This document shows, one piece after another, positions 17,671-27,841 of a stretch of DNA of 64,000 nucleotides. Below the pieces are notes generated by a model. The model was not told the origin of the DNA. It saw only the letters and a list, made by a program, of their open reading frames with translations, and did no database searches. This stretch comes from Erwinia tracheiphila (GTDB taxonomy: Bacteria > Pseudomonadota > Gammaproteobacteria > Enterobacterales > Enterobacteriaceae), in NCBI RefSeq assembly GCF_021365465.1, contig NZ_CP089932.1, positions 3,968,001 to 4,032,000 of the forward strand, given 5' to 3'. The position numbers and the translations under genes were made by a program. How positions within the stretch are numbered: position 1 is the first letter of the stretch; every line of letters begins with the position of its first letter.

Positions 17671-19086
17671 TAATGCTGGTCACTTAAGGTGACCAGCAAC
17701 CTTTTTATCCGGATATTTCCTGCTCTTTACCCTCAACTCTCTCGGGTAACTTCGCTCTCTTCTACCCGGTAACACAAGCCATTTCGCCTGTTCATACAGG
17801 GTTCTCAGTTCTCCCGGCATTTTTCCCGGCGAAGCCCAGGGCAGGGTTATCAGCATCCGGATTATTTCGCTTATCGCTCCACTGAAGCTCAGCTGGTAAG
17901 GCAGGTAATCTCCTTTCAGATGGAACGCCATCTGCACCATCTGATATCGCACCAGGTTATAAGCCAGCAGTACCCCCCATAGCTCCTGTCTCACCAGCTC
18001 CGGCAGGCGACTGCGTAATGTCCACCGGCTGTCCAGCATACCCTGCTTTGCTTCCCGGTAGCCCAGTTCTGTTTCCCAGCGGTGGCGATATAGCTCGCTG
18101 ATATCTTTACCCGGATAGCGATTCGGGTCTGTCAGTGACGTCAGCACCTGCCTCTCTTTACCGTCTACCCTGCGGGTCAGCAGTCTTGCCACCATTTCTT
18201 CCGGGACCCCTGGCCATTGCTTCCTGGCTCGTGGACTGGTTTTCAGGCATATCAGTTCATCTCCACGCCCCAAACGGCGAACCACCTGATACTGTACGTG
18301 TTTTTTCAACGGCAACAACCAGTGACGGTGTTCTCCTGCTGTCTGCCAGTGATGAAGCAGACCCATCGAATAAAATCCCTTATCGAACAGGGTGATACTG
18401 TTATTCGGGGTTTTCTCCGTCAGGTGCTCAGCCAGCCGCATTTCACTGACTTTTTCACTGTCGAATGCACTGGCGGCGATCAGATGGCTGCTCAGCTCCA
18501 TCAGACAAACCATTCGCACCTGAGGATAGCCGCCTTCGCCGTACTGGCTGCTGTGTTTACTGAAGACGGCTCTGTTTTCCGGCGTATCGGCGGTACGCCA
18601 GACCACGCCGTCGACAGCAAACAGATTCAGACCGTGCCATTTTGGATGTGCAGCCTGCTGATTCCAGTGCTGCTGTGTGATATCAAAAAGCTCCCGCACT
18701 GCATTTTCACCCAGAGTCTTACGGCGCTGAATGACAGCGCTGCGTGCGGTAAAAGGAGCTCCGGTCCGGTCAGTAATATCCATCAGATTGACGATTTCGG
18801 TCATCGGACGATCGCAAAAAATGGACATCCCAACGACAAGCCAAATCATGGATTCGAGGGAAAGTTTACGTTTACGCAAAGTAACGGTATCGGTCAGGGT
18901 GAGCGCCTGCTGAATAAGCTCGGGAGGAATAAGGTCGGCGAGACTACGGGCGCGCTCAGGAGTGGCGGCATTGATGATGCCGAGGGCCTGGGAAAGTTCC
19001 ATTTAAAAAGGGTTCCATGATGAACATAGAACCCTTTTTACCGCATAAACCGGATCGGTCAACCGATCCTTAAATGATCGGCATTA
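17671..19086 (-). mobile_element. IS4-family insertion sequence, complete
   Basis: 1416 bp. The terminal inverted repeats are TAATGCTGGTCACTTAAG (17671-17688) and TAATGCCGATCATTTAAG (minus strand from 19086), 15 of 18 matching, and very like the IS4 ends. A perfect 10-bp target duplication, GCCCCCGGAC, flanks it at 17661-17670 and 19087-19096. Transposase frame, ends and duplication are all intact, so insertion is probably recent and the element could be active. Confidence 0.95.
17680..19002 (-). CDS. IS4-family transposase
   Basis: A 440-residue DDE transposase almost the same length as that of IS4 (442). Catalytic Asp residues stand in [11 protein letters not shown] and [11 protein letters not shown]. 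The IS4-family YREK signature (Y-x2-R-x3-E-x6-K) is present as [15 protein letters not shown]. No frameshift or stop. The gene fills the element and starts 84 bp inside its right end. Confidence 0.95.
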   Translation of the reverse strand: MELSQALGIINAATPERARSLADLIPPELIQQALTLTDTVTLRKRKLSLESMIWLVVGMSIFCDRPMTEIVNLMDITDRTGAPFTARSAVIQRRKTLGENAVRELFDITQQHWNQQAAHPKWHGLNLFAVDGVVWRTADTPENRAVFSKHSSQYGEGGYPQVRMVCLMELSSHLIAASAFDSEKVSEMRLAEHLTEKTPNNSITLFDKGFYSMGLLHHWQTAGEHRHWLLPLKKHVQYQVVRRLGRGDELICLKTSPRARKQWPGVPEEMVARLLTRRVDGKERQVLTSLTDPNRYPGKDISELYRHRWETELGYREAKQGMLDSRWTLRSRLPELVRQELWGVLLAYNLVRYQMVQMAFHLKGDYLPYQLSFSGAISEIIRMLITLPWASPGKMPGELRTLYEQAKWLVLPGRRERSYPRELRVKSRKYPDKKVAGHLK

Positions 19087-19125
19087 GCCCCCGGACAGGT
19101 CGAATAATCAACTTTCCGGGAGCAG
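19087..19125 (-). terminator. 5' arm of the lpd terminator with IS4 target duplication
   Basis: CTGCTCCCGGA (minus strand 19125-19115) pairs with the duplicated GCCCCCGGA segment at 19087-19095, so a stem can still form. The T-tract that followed is now beyond IS4. It stands 30-70 bp after the lpdA stop codon. Confidence 0.5.
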
Positions 19126-19155
19126 TTTCGTCAAAACGCGTCGATCTCTGCGGGG

Positions 19156-20580
19156 TTATTTCTTTTTCGCTTTCGCGTTTGGCAAATCGGTGATGCTGCC
19201 TTCGAAGATCTCTGCTGCCAGACCAACAGATTCGTGCAGCGTCGGGTGAGCATGGATAGTCAGCGCGATATCTTCGGCGTCACACCCCATCTCTATAGCC
19301 AGACCGATTTCACCCAGCAGCTCACCGCCGTTGGTACCGACAATGGCTCCGCCAATAACACGATGAGATTCTTTGTCGAAAATCAGTTTGGTCATGCCGT
19401 CTGCACAGTCGGAAGCGATAGCACGGCCGGACGCCGCCCATGGAAAGGTGGCTGTCTCGTAGCTGATGCCCTTCTCTTTCGCTTCTTTCTCGGTCAGACC
19501 AACCCAGGCCACTTCTGGCTCGGTGTAAGCAATGGATGGAATGACTTTCGGGTCAAAGTAGTGCTTCTTACCGGAGATCACTTCTGCCGCTACGTGGCCT
19601 TCATGTACCCCTTTGTGCGCCAGCATTGGCTGGCCAACAATATCGCCGATGGCATAGATGTGCGGCACGTTGGTACGCATCTGCTTGTCGACGCGGATAA
19701 AGCCACGGTCGTCAACTTCAACGCCAGCTTTACCAGCATCCAGATCTTTACCGTTTGGTACGCGGCCAATCGCCACCAGCACTGCGTCGTAACGCTGTGG
19801 TTCGGTTGGCGCTTTCTTGCCTTCCATCGTGACGTAAATACCGTCTGCTTTCGCTTCAACGACGGTCACTTTGGTTTCCAGCATCAGATTAAACTGCTTG
19901 CTGATACGTTTAGTGAATACTTTCACTACGTCTTTGTCAGCCGCCGGGATTACCTGGTCAAACATCTCAACCACGTCGATCTGAGAACCCAGCGCATGAT
20001 ATACAGTGCCCATTTCCAGGCCGATGATACCGCCGCCCATGACCAGAAGACGCTCAGGAACCTCTTTCAATTCCAGCGCATCGGTAGAGTCCCACACGCG
20101 GGGATCATCGTGTGGAATAAATGGCAGTTGAATCGGACGGGAGCCTGCAGCGATAATCGCGTTATCGAAGTTGATGGTGGTGGCACCATTTTCGCCTTCA
20201 ACCACCAGGGTGTTCGCACCAGTGAATTTACCCAGGCCATTGACCACTTTCACTTTGCGGCCCTTGGCCATCCCCGCCAGACCACCGGTCAGCTGAGTGA
20301 TGACTTTCTCTTTCCAGGTACGAATCTTGGTGATATCAGTCTGCGGCTTGCCAAACACGATACCGTGCTCTTCCAGCGCTTTGGCTTCTTCAATCACTTT
20401 CGCCACGTGCAGCAGCGCTTTGGAAGGGATACAACCCACGTTCAGGCAAACCCCACCCAGGGTGTTGAATCGTTCAACGATAACAGTCTCAAGACCCAAA
20501 TCAGCAGCGCGGAAGGCTGCGGAATAGCCTGCGGGACCGGCCCCAAGTACCACGACCTGAGTTTTTATTTCAGTACTCAT
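19156..20580 (-). CDS. lpdA: Dihydrolipoamide dehydrogenase (E3)
   Basis: A 474-residue FAD flavoprotein that reoxidises dihydrolipoyl groups with NAD+, as the E3 of pyruvate and 2-oxoglutarate dehydrogenases and the glycine cleavage system. The FAD-binding GAGPAGYSAA lies at residues 13-22. The redox disulfide motif GGVCLNVGCIPSKALL is at about 41-56. The NAD-binding GGGIIGLEMG is at about 182-191, and the catalytic HAHPTLHE is near the C-terminus. The second of two adjacent ATGs was chosen (GAGG spacing, family N-terminus MSTEIKTQ). It is last in pdhR-aceE-aceF-lpd but separated from aceF by 176 bp, so it may also have its own promoter, as in E. coli. Confidence 0.98.
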   Translation of the reverse strand: MSTEIKTQVVVLGAGPAGYSAAFRAADLGLETVIVERFNTLGGVCLNVGCIPSKALLHVAKVIEEAKALEEHGIVFGKPQTDITKIRTWKEKVITQLTGGLAGMAKGRKVKVVNGLGKFTGANTLVVEGENGATTINFDNAIIAAGSRPIQLPFIPHDDPRVWDSTDALELKEVPERLLVMGGGIIGLEMGTVYHALGSQIDVVEMFDQVIPAADKDVVKVFTKRISKQFNLMLETKVTVVEAKADGIYVTMEGKKAPTEPQRYDAVLVAIGRVPNGKDLDAGKAGVEVDDRGFIRVDKQMRTNVPHIYAIGDIVGQPMLAHKGVHEGHVAAEVISGKKHYFDPKVIPSIAYTEPEVAWVGLTEKEAKEKGISYETATFPWAASGRAIASDCADGMTKLIFDKESHRVIGGAIVGTNGGELLGEIGLAIEMGCDAEDIALTIHAHPTLHESVGLAAEIFEGSITDLPNAKAKKK

Positions 20581-20730
20581 CATGACCTCTTAGTTAACTG
20601 GCAGATAGCCATCCACCGGTTCGTTTTCAGGGCAGGAGTTTACAGAATTGTTAATGGACTGCAAACTACCTGCTTATCCTGATCGCTCGTATCCTGATCC
20701 ATATCAGATTAACGTCCTCGTTAATACGAG

Positions 20731-20752
20731 AAGGCCGACATAAGCCGGCCTT
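20731..20752 (-). terminator. Hairpin after aceF
   Basis: AAGGCCG/CGGCCTT stem (7 bp, 8-base loop) directly after the aceF stop codon on the minus strand. The T-tract is weak, suggesting partial termination between aceF and lpdA. Confidence 0.5.
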
Positions 20753-20756
20753 ATTA

Positions 20757-22409
20757 TTACATCACCAGACGGCGAATATCCGCCATGATAGTTGCAATGT
20801 ATGCAGCAAAACGCGCACCCGCCGCACCATCGATCACCCGATGATCAAAAGAGAGTGACAACGGCAGCATCAGGCGTGGAACAAATTCTTTGCCATTCCA
20901 GATCGGCTCCATCGACGACCTGGATACACCGAGGATCGCCACTTCCGGCGCGTTGACGATAGGCGTAAAGGACGTCCCGCCGATGCCGCCAAGACTCGAG
21001 ATGGTGAAACAGCCGCCCTGCATGTCGCCAGCGGTCAGCTTGCCATCACGGGCTTTCTTCGAAATCACCGAAAGTTCGTTAGACAGCTCAACGATACCTT
21101 TCTTGTTGACGTCTTTAAACACCGGAACCACCAGACCGTTTGGCGTATCAACCGCCACACCGATGTTGATGTATTTCTTCAGCGTCAGTTTCTGACCATC
21201 TTCAGACAGCGAACTGTTAAAACGTGGGAACTCTTCCAGCGCTTTAGCAACTGCCTTCATGATGAACACCAGTGGGGTGATCTTCAGATCCAGTTTCTTC
21301 TTCGCCGCTTCGTCGTTCTGCTGCTTACGGAAAGCTTCAACGTCAGTGATATCGGCTTTTTCGTGCTGCGTAACGTGCGGGATCGCCACCCAGTTACGAC
21401 TCAGGTTAGCACCAGAGATTTTCTGGATACGACCCATTTCGACTTCTTCAATCTCACCGAACTTGCTGAAGTCAACTTTTGGCCAGGGCAGTATGCCAGG
21501 AAGTCCGCCACCGATCGCAGCGGCTGGCGCAGTCTCGGCACGCTTCACTGCATCTTTCACATAAGCCTGAACATCTTCTTTCAGGATGCGGCCTTTACGA
21601 CCCGTGCCTTTCACCTTCGCCAGGTTCACGCCGAATTCGCGTGCCAGACGACGGATAACCGGCGTCGCGTGGACGTAAGCATCTTTCTCGGAGAAGTCGC
21701 CTTTAGATTCCGCTTTCGCCTGAGCCGGAGCGACTTCGACCTGTTTTGGCGCAGGATCCGCGCCTTCCACCTCAAACACCATAATCAGCGAGCCGGTGCT
21801 GACTTTGTCGCCGGTAGCGATCTTGATCTCTTTCACCGTGCCGGAGAAGGGTGCTGGCACTTCCATTGAGGCTTTATCGCCCTCAACGGTGACAAGCGAC
21901 TGCTCGGCAGTCACTTTATCGCCCACTTTTACCATCACTTCGGTCACTTCGACTTCGTCACCGCCGATATCAGGAACTACAACATCTTTCGGGCCGCTGG
22001 CTGCTGCAGGAGCCGCCGCTCCTTCTTTCACTTGCGATTTGGCTTCAGACGCCGCTACGCCGGAACCTGCCGTTTCGAAGGCCATGACCAAGGAACCGGA
22101 GCTAACTTTGTCACCGCCAATGTCCGGCACGTTGACTTCTTTGCTTTCTGCTTTAGCAGGTGCAGGCGTTGCGCCTTCAGCGGATTCGAAAATCATAATA
22201 AGCGACCCGGTTTCCACTTTATCACCGGTGGCGATTTTAATCTCTTTCACCACGCCTGCTTCTGGTGAAGGGACTTCCATAGAGGCTTTGTCACCCTCCA
22301 CGGTGAGCAGCGACTGTTCTGCTTCAACTTTGTCGCCAACCTCGACCAGGATCTCGGTGACTTCCACTCCATCTGCACCGATATCCGGTACCTTTATTTC
22401 GATAACCAT
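20757..22409 (-). CDS. aceF: Pyruvate dehydrogenase E2 (AceF) with a deleted middle lipoyl domain
   Basis: Dihydrolipoamide acetyltransferase, core of the pyruvate dehydrogenase complex. It is 550 residues long; E. coli AceF, with three lipoyl domains, has about 630. Lipoyl domain 1 (residues 1-75) and the last one (about 140-215) each keep the [10 protein letters not shown] lipoyl-lysine site. Between them only the first and last strands of a domain remain ([20 protein letters not shown]), so about 50 residues including the lipoyl lysine are gone in frame. The E3/E1-binding domain (about 245-285) and the catalytic domain follow, the latter with FDHRVIDGA near the end. It lies 14 bp after aceE. 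Work on E. coli shows one lipoyl domain suffices for activity, so it is probably functional. Confidence 0.95.
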   Translation of the reverse strand: MVIEIKVPDIGADGVEVTEILVEVGDKVEAEQSLLTVEGDKASMEVPSPEAGVVKEIKIATGDKVETGSLIMIFESAEGATPAPAKAESKEVNVPDIGGDKVSSGSLVMAFETAGSGVAASEAKSQVKEGAAAPAAASGPKDVVVPDIGGDEVEVTEVMVKVGDKVTAEQSLVTVEGDKASMEVPAPFSGTVKEIKIATGDKVSTGSLIMVFEVEGADPAPKQVEVAPAQAKAESKGDFSEKDAYVHATPVIRRLAREFGVNLAKVKGTGRKGRILKEDVQAYVKDAVKRAETAPAAAIGGGLPGILPWPKVDFSKFGEIEEVEMGRIQKISGANLSRNWVAIPHVTQHEKADITDVEAFRKQQNDEAAKKKLDLKITPLVFIMKAVAKALEEFPRFNSSLSEDGQKLTLKKYINIGVAVDTPNGLVVPVFKDVNKKGIVELSNELSVISKKARDGKLTAGDMQGGCFTISSLGGIGGTSFTPIVNAPEVAILGVSRSSMEPIWNGKEFVPRLMLPLSLSFDHRVIDGAAGARFAAYIATIMADIRRLVM

Positions 22410-22423
22410 TACTCTTTTACCTC

Positions 22424-25087
22424 TTATGCCAGACGCGGATTGACTTTATCGGCATCGATATTGAATTTAGTGATGGCTTCTGCAACCACTTTCTTATCGA
22501 TTTCACCGCGTTTAGCCAGTTCACCCAGAGCTGCAACCACCACGTAAGATGCATCGACTTCAAAGTGATGACGCAGATTTTCACGGCTGTCAGAACGGCC
22601 AAAGCCATCAGTACCCAGTACGCGATAATCGCTGGCCGGAACGTAAGTGCGGATCTGCTCGGCAAACAGCTTCATATAGTCGGTTGACGCCACGGCCGGT
22701 GCATCGTTCATGATGCGGGCAACGTATGGCACACGGGGTTCTTCCGTTGGATGCAGCATGTTCCAGCGCTCGCAGTCCTGACCGTCACGCGCCAGCTCGG
22801 TGAAAGAGGTCACGCTGTAAACGTCAGAACCGACGCCATAGTTGTTAGCGAGGATCTGAGCCGCTTCGCGAACGTGACGCAGAATTGAACCTGAGCCTAA
22901 GAGCTGCACATTGCCCTTGCTTCCTTTTACCGTTTCCAGCTTGTAGATACCCTTACGGATCCCCTCTTCCACACCCTGCGGCATGGCAGGCATGTGATAA
23001 TTTTCGTTCAGCGTGGTGATGTAGTAGTAAACGTTTTCCTGCGCGTCACCGTACATACGAACCAGGCCGTCATGCATAATAACAGCCACTTCATAGGCAT
23101 AGGCGGGATCGTAAGAGATGCAGTTAGGAATGGTCAGCGACTGAATGTGGCTGTGACCATCTTCATGCTGCAAACCTTCTCCGTTAAGCGTGGTACGACC
23201 AGAGGTTCCCCCCACGAGGAAGCCGCGCGCTTGCTGGTCGCCCGCCGCCCAGCACAGATCGCCGATACGCTGGAAACCGAACATGGAGTAGTAAATATAG
23301 AACGGGATCATCGGCAGGTCGTTAGTGCTGTAAGACGTTGCCGCAGCCAGCCAGGATGCACCTGCGCCCAGTTCGTTAATCCCTTCCTGCAGAATCTGAC
23401 CCTTCTCGTCTTCTTTATAGTAGGCAACCTGTTCACGGTCCTGCGGAGTGTACTGCTGACCGTTCGGGCTATAGATACCAATCTGACGGAACAGACCTTC
23501 CATACCAAAAGTACGTGCTTCATCGGCGATAATCGGCACCAGACGATCTTTGATCGACGGGTTTTTCAGCATCACGTTTAGCGCACGCACAAAGGCAATA
23601 GTAGTGGAGATTTCTTTACTCTGCTCATTCAGCAGCTGACGGAAGTCTTCCAGCACAGGCATCTGCAGCTTCTCGCTGAAGTTTGTCTGGCGGGTCGGCA
23701 GGTAGCCACCCAGCTTCTCGCGCTGGCTGTGCAGGTATTTGTACTCTTCAGATTCTTTATCGAAGGTGACATACGGCAGTTTTTCAATATCAGCATCGTC
23801 AACCGGTACGTTGAAACGATCGCGGATATAGCGCACGCCATCCATGTTCATTTTCTTCACCTGGTGGGCAATGTTTTTCCCTTCCGCGGTGTCGCCCATA
23901 CCATAACCTTTAATGGTATGCGCCAGAATCAATACAGGCCTGCCTTTGGTATCCTGCGCTTTCTTCAGCGCCGCGTAGACCTTCTTCGGATCGTGACCAC
24001 CACGATTCAGCGCCCAAATCTCGTCGTCGGTCATATCTTTGACCAGTGCGGCTGTTTCCGGGTATTTACCAAAGAAGTGCTCACGCACGTAGGCCCCATC
24101 GCGAGATTTAAAGGTCTGGTAATCACCGTCAACGGTTTCGTTCATCAGCTGAATCAGTTTGCCGCTGGTGTCTTTACGCAGCAGCTCATCCCAGCGCCCA
24201 CCCCAGATAACCTTAATCACTTCCCAACCTGCGCCAGTGAAAATGCCGTCAAGTTCATTGATGATTTTACCGTTACCGGTAACCGGGCCGTCCAGGCGCT
24301 GCAGGTTACAGTTAATGATAAACACCAGGTTATCCAGTTTTTCACGGGTTGCGATAGTGATCGCCCCTTTGGATTCCGGCTCATCCATCTCACCGTCGCC
24401 GAGGAAGGCATAAACGGTTTGCTGTGAGGTGTCTTTCAGACCACGGTGTTCCAGATATTTCAGGAATTTCGCCTGATAGATCGCACCCAGCGGGCCAAGG
24501 CCCATGGAAACGGTCGGGAACTGCCAGAATTCAGGCATCAGTTTTGGATGCGGATAAGAAGAAAGCCCTTTACTATGCACCTCCTGACGGAAGTTGTTCA
24601 TCTGCTCCTCGGTCAGACGCCCTTCCAGGAAAGCACGCGCATACACGCCAGGAGAAATGTGGCCCTGGAAATAGACCAGATCGCCACCGTCTTTTTCACT
24701 GCGCGCGCGGAAAAAGTGGTTAAAGCACACTTCATATACGGTTGCAGAGGACTGGAAAGAGGACATGTGGCCGCCCAGCTCCAAATCTTTCTTCGACGCA
24801 CGCAAAACGGTCATGATGGCGTTCCAGCGGATCGCAGAACGAATACGACGCTCGAGTGAGGTATTGCCAGGGTATTCCGGCTCGTCTTCAACGGCAATCG
24901 AGTTGATGTAGTTGCTGGCTCCAGTACCTGCCGCTACCTTCACACCGCCTTTACGTGCTTCGCTCAATACCTGATCAATCAGGAATTGCGCACGCTCAAC
25001 ACCTTCTTCACGGATGACCGATTCGATCGCCTGTAGCCAGTCGCGGGTTTCGATCGGATCCACGTCATTATGTAGACGTTCTGACAT
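22424..25087 (-). CDS. aceE: Pyruvate dehydrogenase E1 (AceE)
   Basis: 887 residues, the same as E. coli AceE. It is the homodimeric thiamine-diphosphate enzyme that decarboxylates pyruvate and acetylates the lipoyl groups of AceF. The ThDP motif [14 protein letters not shown] to VFIINCNLQ lies at about residues 225-262. The N-terminal [20 protein letters not shown] is typical of the family and binds AceF. The start follows AAGGAA. Its leader contains a nested hairpin at 25128-25175. Being co-directional with pdhR, it should be repressed by PdhR when pyruvate is low. Confidence 0.98.
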   Translation of the reverse strand: MSERLHNDVDPIETRDWLQAIESVIREEGVERAQFLIDQVLSEARKGGVKVAAGTGASNYINSIAVEDEPEYPGNTSLERRIRSAIRWNAIMTVLRASKKDLELGGHMSSFQSSATVYEVCFNHFFRARSEKDGGDLVYFQGHISPGVYARAFLEGRLTEEQMNNFRQEVHSKGLSSYPHPKLMPEFWQFPTVSMGLGPLGAIYQAKFLKYLEHRGLKDTSQQTVYAFLGDGEMDEPESKGAITIATREKLDNLVFIINCNLQRLDGPVTGNGKIINELDGIFTGAGWEVIKVIWGGRWDELLRKDTSGKLIQLMNETVDGDYQTFKSRDGAYVREHFFGKYPETAALVKDMTDDEIWALNRGGHDPKKVYAALKKAQDTKGRPVLILAHTIKGYGMGDTAEGKNIAHQVKKMNMDGVRYIRDRFNVPVDDADIEKLPYVTFDKESEEYKYLHSQREKLGGYLPTRQTNFSEKLQMPVLEDFRQLLNEQSKEISTTIAFVRALNVMLKNPSIKDRLVPIIADEARTFGMEGLFRQIGIYSPNGQQYTPQDREQVAYYKEDEKGQILQEGINELGAGASWLAAATSYSTNDLPMIPFYIYYSMFGFQRIGDLCWAAGDQQARGFLVGGTSGRTTLNGEGLQHEDGHSHIQSLTIPNCISYDPAYAYEVAVIMHDGLVRMYGDAQENVYYYITTLNENYHMPAMPQGVEEGIRKGIYKLETVKGSKGNVQLLGSGSILRHVREAAQILANNYGVGSDVYSVTSFTELARDGQDCERWNMLHPTEEPRVPYVARIMNDAPAVASTDYMKLFAEQIRTYVPASDYRVLGTDGFGRSDSRENLRHHFEVDASYVVVAALGELAKRGEIDKKVVAEAITKFNIDADKVNPRLA

Positions 25088-25127
25088 GGGGGATTCCTTA
25101 TCTGTGTTTAATACGTTTAATTATCTG

Positions 25128-25175
25128 GAGCCTGTCTTTCTGCACTCTGTGCTAAAAGCACAAAAAGACAGGCTC
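25128..25175 (-). promoter_or_regulatory. Nested hairpin in the pdhR-aceE intergenic leader
   Basis: Outer stem GAGCCTGTCTTT/AAAGACAGGCTC (12 bp, perfect; 25128-25139 and 25164-25175). Inside it, GTGCT-AAA-AGCAC (25149-25161). It sits 41 bases before the aceE start. It lacks a following T-tract on the minus strand, so it looks more like an mRNA-stabilising or attenuating structure than a plain terminator. Confidence 0.55.
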
Positions 25176-25245
25176 ATCATTATAACCCTCTCTCTGACGT
25201 GACCTGTGTCAGTTGAGCCTGGGTCAGGTTGCCGCGTTTCTCGCG

Positions 25246-26010
25246 TTATTCCTCACGCTGCTGTAAACGTCGTAAGGAACGCTCTCTGCGGCTCAGTTCC
25301 CGACTTCTTTCCAGCAGTATTTCCTCGATAAACGCCAGATGACGGTGAGAAGCTTCACGAGCCTGTTCAGGTTCGCGAGCCACTATCGCCTCGAAAATAC
25401 TGGCGCGGTGGTCGCTCACTTTCGCCAGCATTTCCCGGCGGGAGTAGAGCAATTCAAAATTCTGTCGGACGTTTCTTTCAAGCATGGTGCCCATAGACCG
25501 GAGCAGATGCAGCAACACCACATTATGCGCCGCTTCCGTTACGGCAATTTGATACTGCATGACGGCATCGGCTTCAGCATCAAGGTCGCCGCTGTCCTGC
25601 GCGGCCTGGATGTGCAAATGACAATGACGGATGCGCTCAAGATCGGCCTCCGTACCACGTAATGCTGCATAATAAGCCGCGATACCTTCCAGCGCATGTC
25701 GCGTTTCCAGTAAATCAAGCTGGGTTTCAGGGTGGCCTGCAAGCAACTCTACTAAGGGATCGCTCACGCTCTGCCACAAACTTTTTTGCACGAAAGTGCC
25801 GCCGCCCTGACGCCGTAATAGCAGACCTTTCCCTTCAAGGCGCTGAATAGCCTCACGTAATGAAGGACGGGAAACGTCGAACTGTTTAGCCAGTTCACGT
25901 TCAGGGAGTAACTTTTCACCGGGACGCAGCGTCCCTTCCATTATCAGGGATTCGAGTTGTTGCTCTATAGCGTCGGAAAGTTTGGGTTGGCGGATTTTAC
26001 TGTAGGCCAT
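25246..26010 (-). CDS. pdhR: PdhR, pyruvate-responsive repressor
   Basis: A 254-residue GntR/FadR-family regulator, the same length as E. coli PdhR. The N-terminal winged helix-turn-helix (residues 10-75) contains [20 protein letters not shown]. The rest is the FCD ligand domain that senses pyruvate. It heads the pdhR-aceEF-lpd operon. A perfect operator lies 30 bp before its start, so autoregulation is expected. Confidence 0.97.
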   Translation of the reverse strand: MAYSKIRQPKLSDAIEQQLESLIMEGTLRPGEKLLPERELAKQFDVSRPSLREAIQRLEGKGLLLRRQGGGTFVQKSLWQSVSDPLVELLAGHPETQLDLLETRHALEGIAAYYAALRGTEADLERIRHCHLHIQAAQDSGDLDAEADAVMQYQIAVTEAAHNVVLLHLLRSMGTMLERNVRQNFELLYSRREMLAKVSDHRASIFEAIVAREPEQAREASHRHLAFIEEILLERSRELSRRERSLRRLQQREE

Positions 26011-26039
26011 TTTCCCTTCTTCTGGCTTAATCCTGAGAC

Positions 26040-26056
26040 AATTGGTAATACCAATT
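26040..26056. promoter_or_regulatory. PdhR operator
   Basis: AATTGGTAATACCAATT, a perfect 17-bp palindrome, contains the PdhR consensus ATTGGTnnnACCAAT without mismatch. It is centred 38 bases upstream of the pdhR start codon, within the promoter region of the pdh operon. Confidence 0.92.
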
Positions 26057-26279
26057 GCTAAAAGGTGTCGGTCAAAGTAACAAAGTATTCCTCTGATGTC
26101 TATATGGCGGTCTGGCGAAAAAAAATGGCTTTTTCACTTCGTTGATAGTGAAATAATGTATAAATGCTGTTTTTTTCAGCACTCCTGCGTGGAGCAAGCA
26201 AAAGCAAGTGCAATGATTAGTGCTTATCACTATTCTGGAAAAGAAAGTAGCCTCCCCCCTTTTTTCCTGATTGCAGCAC

Positions 26280-26297
26280 TGTACATAATCCTGTACA
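26280..26297. promoter_or_regulatory. Candidate TyrR box before aroP
   Basis: TGTACATAATCCTGTACA fits the TyrR consensus TGTAAA-N6-TTTACA at the invariant TGT and ACA ends with full dyad symmetry. It lies 70 bases upstream of aroP, a gene repressed by TyrR in E. coli. A second, weaker box, common in E. coli, was not evident. Confidence 0.65.
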
Positions 26298-26366
26298 GCA
26301 GGGGCTACAACCTTCGATGAAAGCTCATTCTGAGTTAAAAAAATAACGAAACCATGAGGTTTATAT

Positions 26367-27722
26367 ATGGAACAACAGCATGGCGAAACGTTGAAGCGCG
26401 GCCTGAAAAACCGCCATATTCAGCTTATCGCATTAGGGGGGGCCGTTGGCACCGGCCTGTTTCTGGGAATTGCAGACACCATCAAAATGGCCGGCCCGTC
26501 CGTTCTTCTGGGCTACGCCATCGGCGGTTTTATCGCCTTTATGATTATGCGACAGTTGGGTGAAATGGTAGTGGAGGAACCTGTTGCAGGTTCATTCAGT
26601 CATTTTGCCTATAAATATTGGGGCAACTTTGCCGGATTCGCCTCCGGCTGGAACTATTGGATTCTTTACGTACTGGTCGCCATGGCGGAACTCACCGCCG
26701 TGGGAAAATACATTCAGTACTGGTATCCAGAAATCCCAACATGGGTTTCTTCCGCCATTTTTTTCTTACTTATCAATGCGATAAACCTTACTAATGTAAA
26801 GGTTTATGGTGAAATGGAATTCTGGTTTGCCATTATTAAGGTTGTTGCCGTAATCGGGATGATTGTGTTTGGTGCCTGGTTGTTATTTGGTGGTAAAGCT
26901 GGCCCGGATGCCACTATAGCCAATTTATGGAACAAAGGCGGCTTCTTCCCGAATGGTATCTCCGGCATGGTCATGGCTATGGCGGTAATTATGTTCTCAT
27001 TTGGTGGACTGGAACTGGTTGGTATCACCGCTGCTGAAGCTGACGATCCGGAAAAAAGTATTCCTAAAGCCACTAATCAGGTGCTGTTTCGTATCCTGAT
27101 TTTCTATATTGGCTCCCTGACTATCCTGCTGTCACTCTATCCCTGGGCTAAAGTGATCAGCGGTGCCAGCCCATTTGTCATGATTTTTCACGATCTGGGT
27201 GACAGCCTGGTGGCGAATGCACTCAATATCGTCATCCTGACCGCTGCGCTCTCTGTTTATAACAGCTGTGTTTACTGTAATAGCCGCATGCTGTTTGGTT
27301 TGGCGAAACAAGGTAATGGCCCGCAATCACTGATGAAGGTGGATGGTCGTGGCGTGCCCGTCGTGGCAATTGGGGTTTCCGCAGCAGCAACCGCCCTGTG
27401 TGTCGTGATTAATTATCTCATGCCGGGTCAGGCCTTTGGTCTGCTGATGGCGCTGGTGGTTTCTGCGCTGGTCATTAACTGGGCAATGATCAGCCTGGCC
27501 CATCTGAAATTCCGCCGTAAAAAAGATCGGCAGGGTGTACAGACCCGTTTCAGGGCCCTGTTTTACCCATTTGGAAACTGGATATGCCTGCTCTTTCTGG
27601 CAGGTATTCTGGTAATTATGGCAATGACGCCCGGCATGACCATATCCGTCTGGCTGATTCCCGTCTGGCTGTGTATTCTCGCCGCGGGCTATGTGGTAAA
27701 AAATAAGGCGCAAAAAATCTGA
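26367..27722 (+). CDS. aroP: AroP aromatic amino acid permease
   Basis: A 451-residue amino acid-polyamine-organocation (APC) transporter with about 12 membrane segments, importing Phe, Tyr and Trp by proton symport. The N-terminus (LKRGLKNRHIQLIALGGAVG) and the first-helix GTGLFLG motif are typical of AroP/PheP. It lies divergent from pdhR as in E. coli. A TyrR box precedes it. The frame is intact, while the IS1 and microcin-like gene inserted downstream separate it from ampE. Confidence 0.95.
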   Translation: MEQQHGETLKRGLKNRHIQLIALGGAVGTGLFLGIADTIKMAGPSVLLGYAIGGFIAFMIMRQLGEMVVEEPVAGSFSHFAYKYWGNFAGFASGWNYWILYVLVAMAELTAVGKYIQYWYPEIPTWVSSAIFFLLINAINLTNVKVYGEMEFWFAIIKVVAVIGMIVFGAWLLFGGKAGPDATIANLWNKGGFFPNGISGMVMAMAVIMFSFGGLELVGITAAEADDPEKSIPKATNQVLFRILIFYIGSLTILLSLYPWAKVISGASPFVMIFHDLGDSLVANALNIVILTAALSVYNSCVYCNSRMLFGLAKQGNGPQSLMKVDGRGVPVVAIGVSAAATALCVVINYLMPGQAFGLLMALVVSALVINWAMISLAHLKFRRKKDRQGVQTRFRALFYPFGNWICLLFLAGILVIMAMTPGMTISVWLIPVWLCILAAGYVVKNKAQKI

Positions 27723-27841
27723 CTGCCGTCATCATTCGCAATTCATCGGCCAGGCTCTGCAATGTAAGATAGCCGATGCTACCTCTTCAGAGATGGCATC
27801 GTGCAATAATGAACAGGCTTATCGAAATATACACTTTCCCG

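Noticed and set aside
19234..20682. 482-codon open frame antisense to lpdA
   Set aside because: It is the shadow of a strongly conserved gene in high-GC codon usage; no ribosome site and no recognisable protein.
22994..24859. Long plus-strand open frames opposite aceE
   Set aside because: They mirror the aceE coding frame; the aceE product is full-length and conserved throughout.
26096..26320. 74-codon frame between pdhR and aroP
   Set aside because: It spans the regulatory region including the TyrR box and has no protein-like features.
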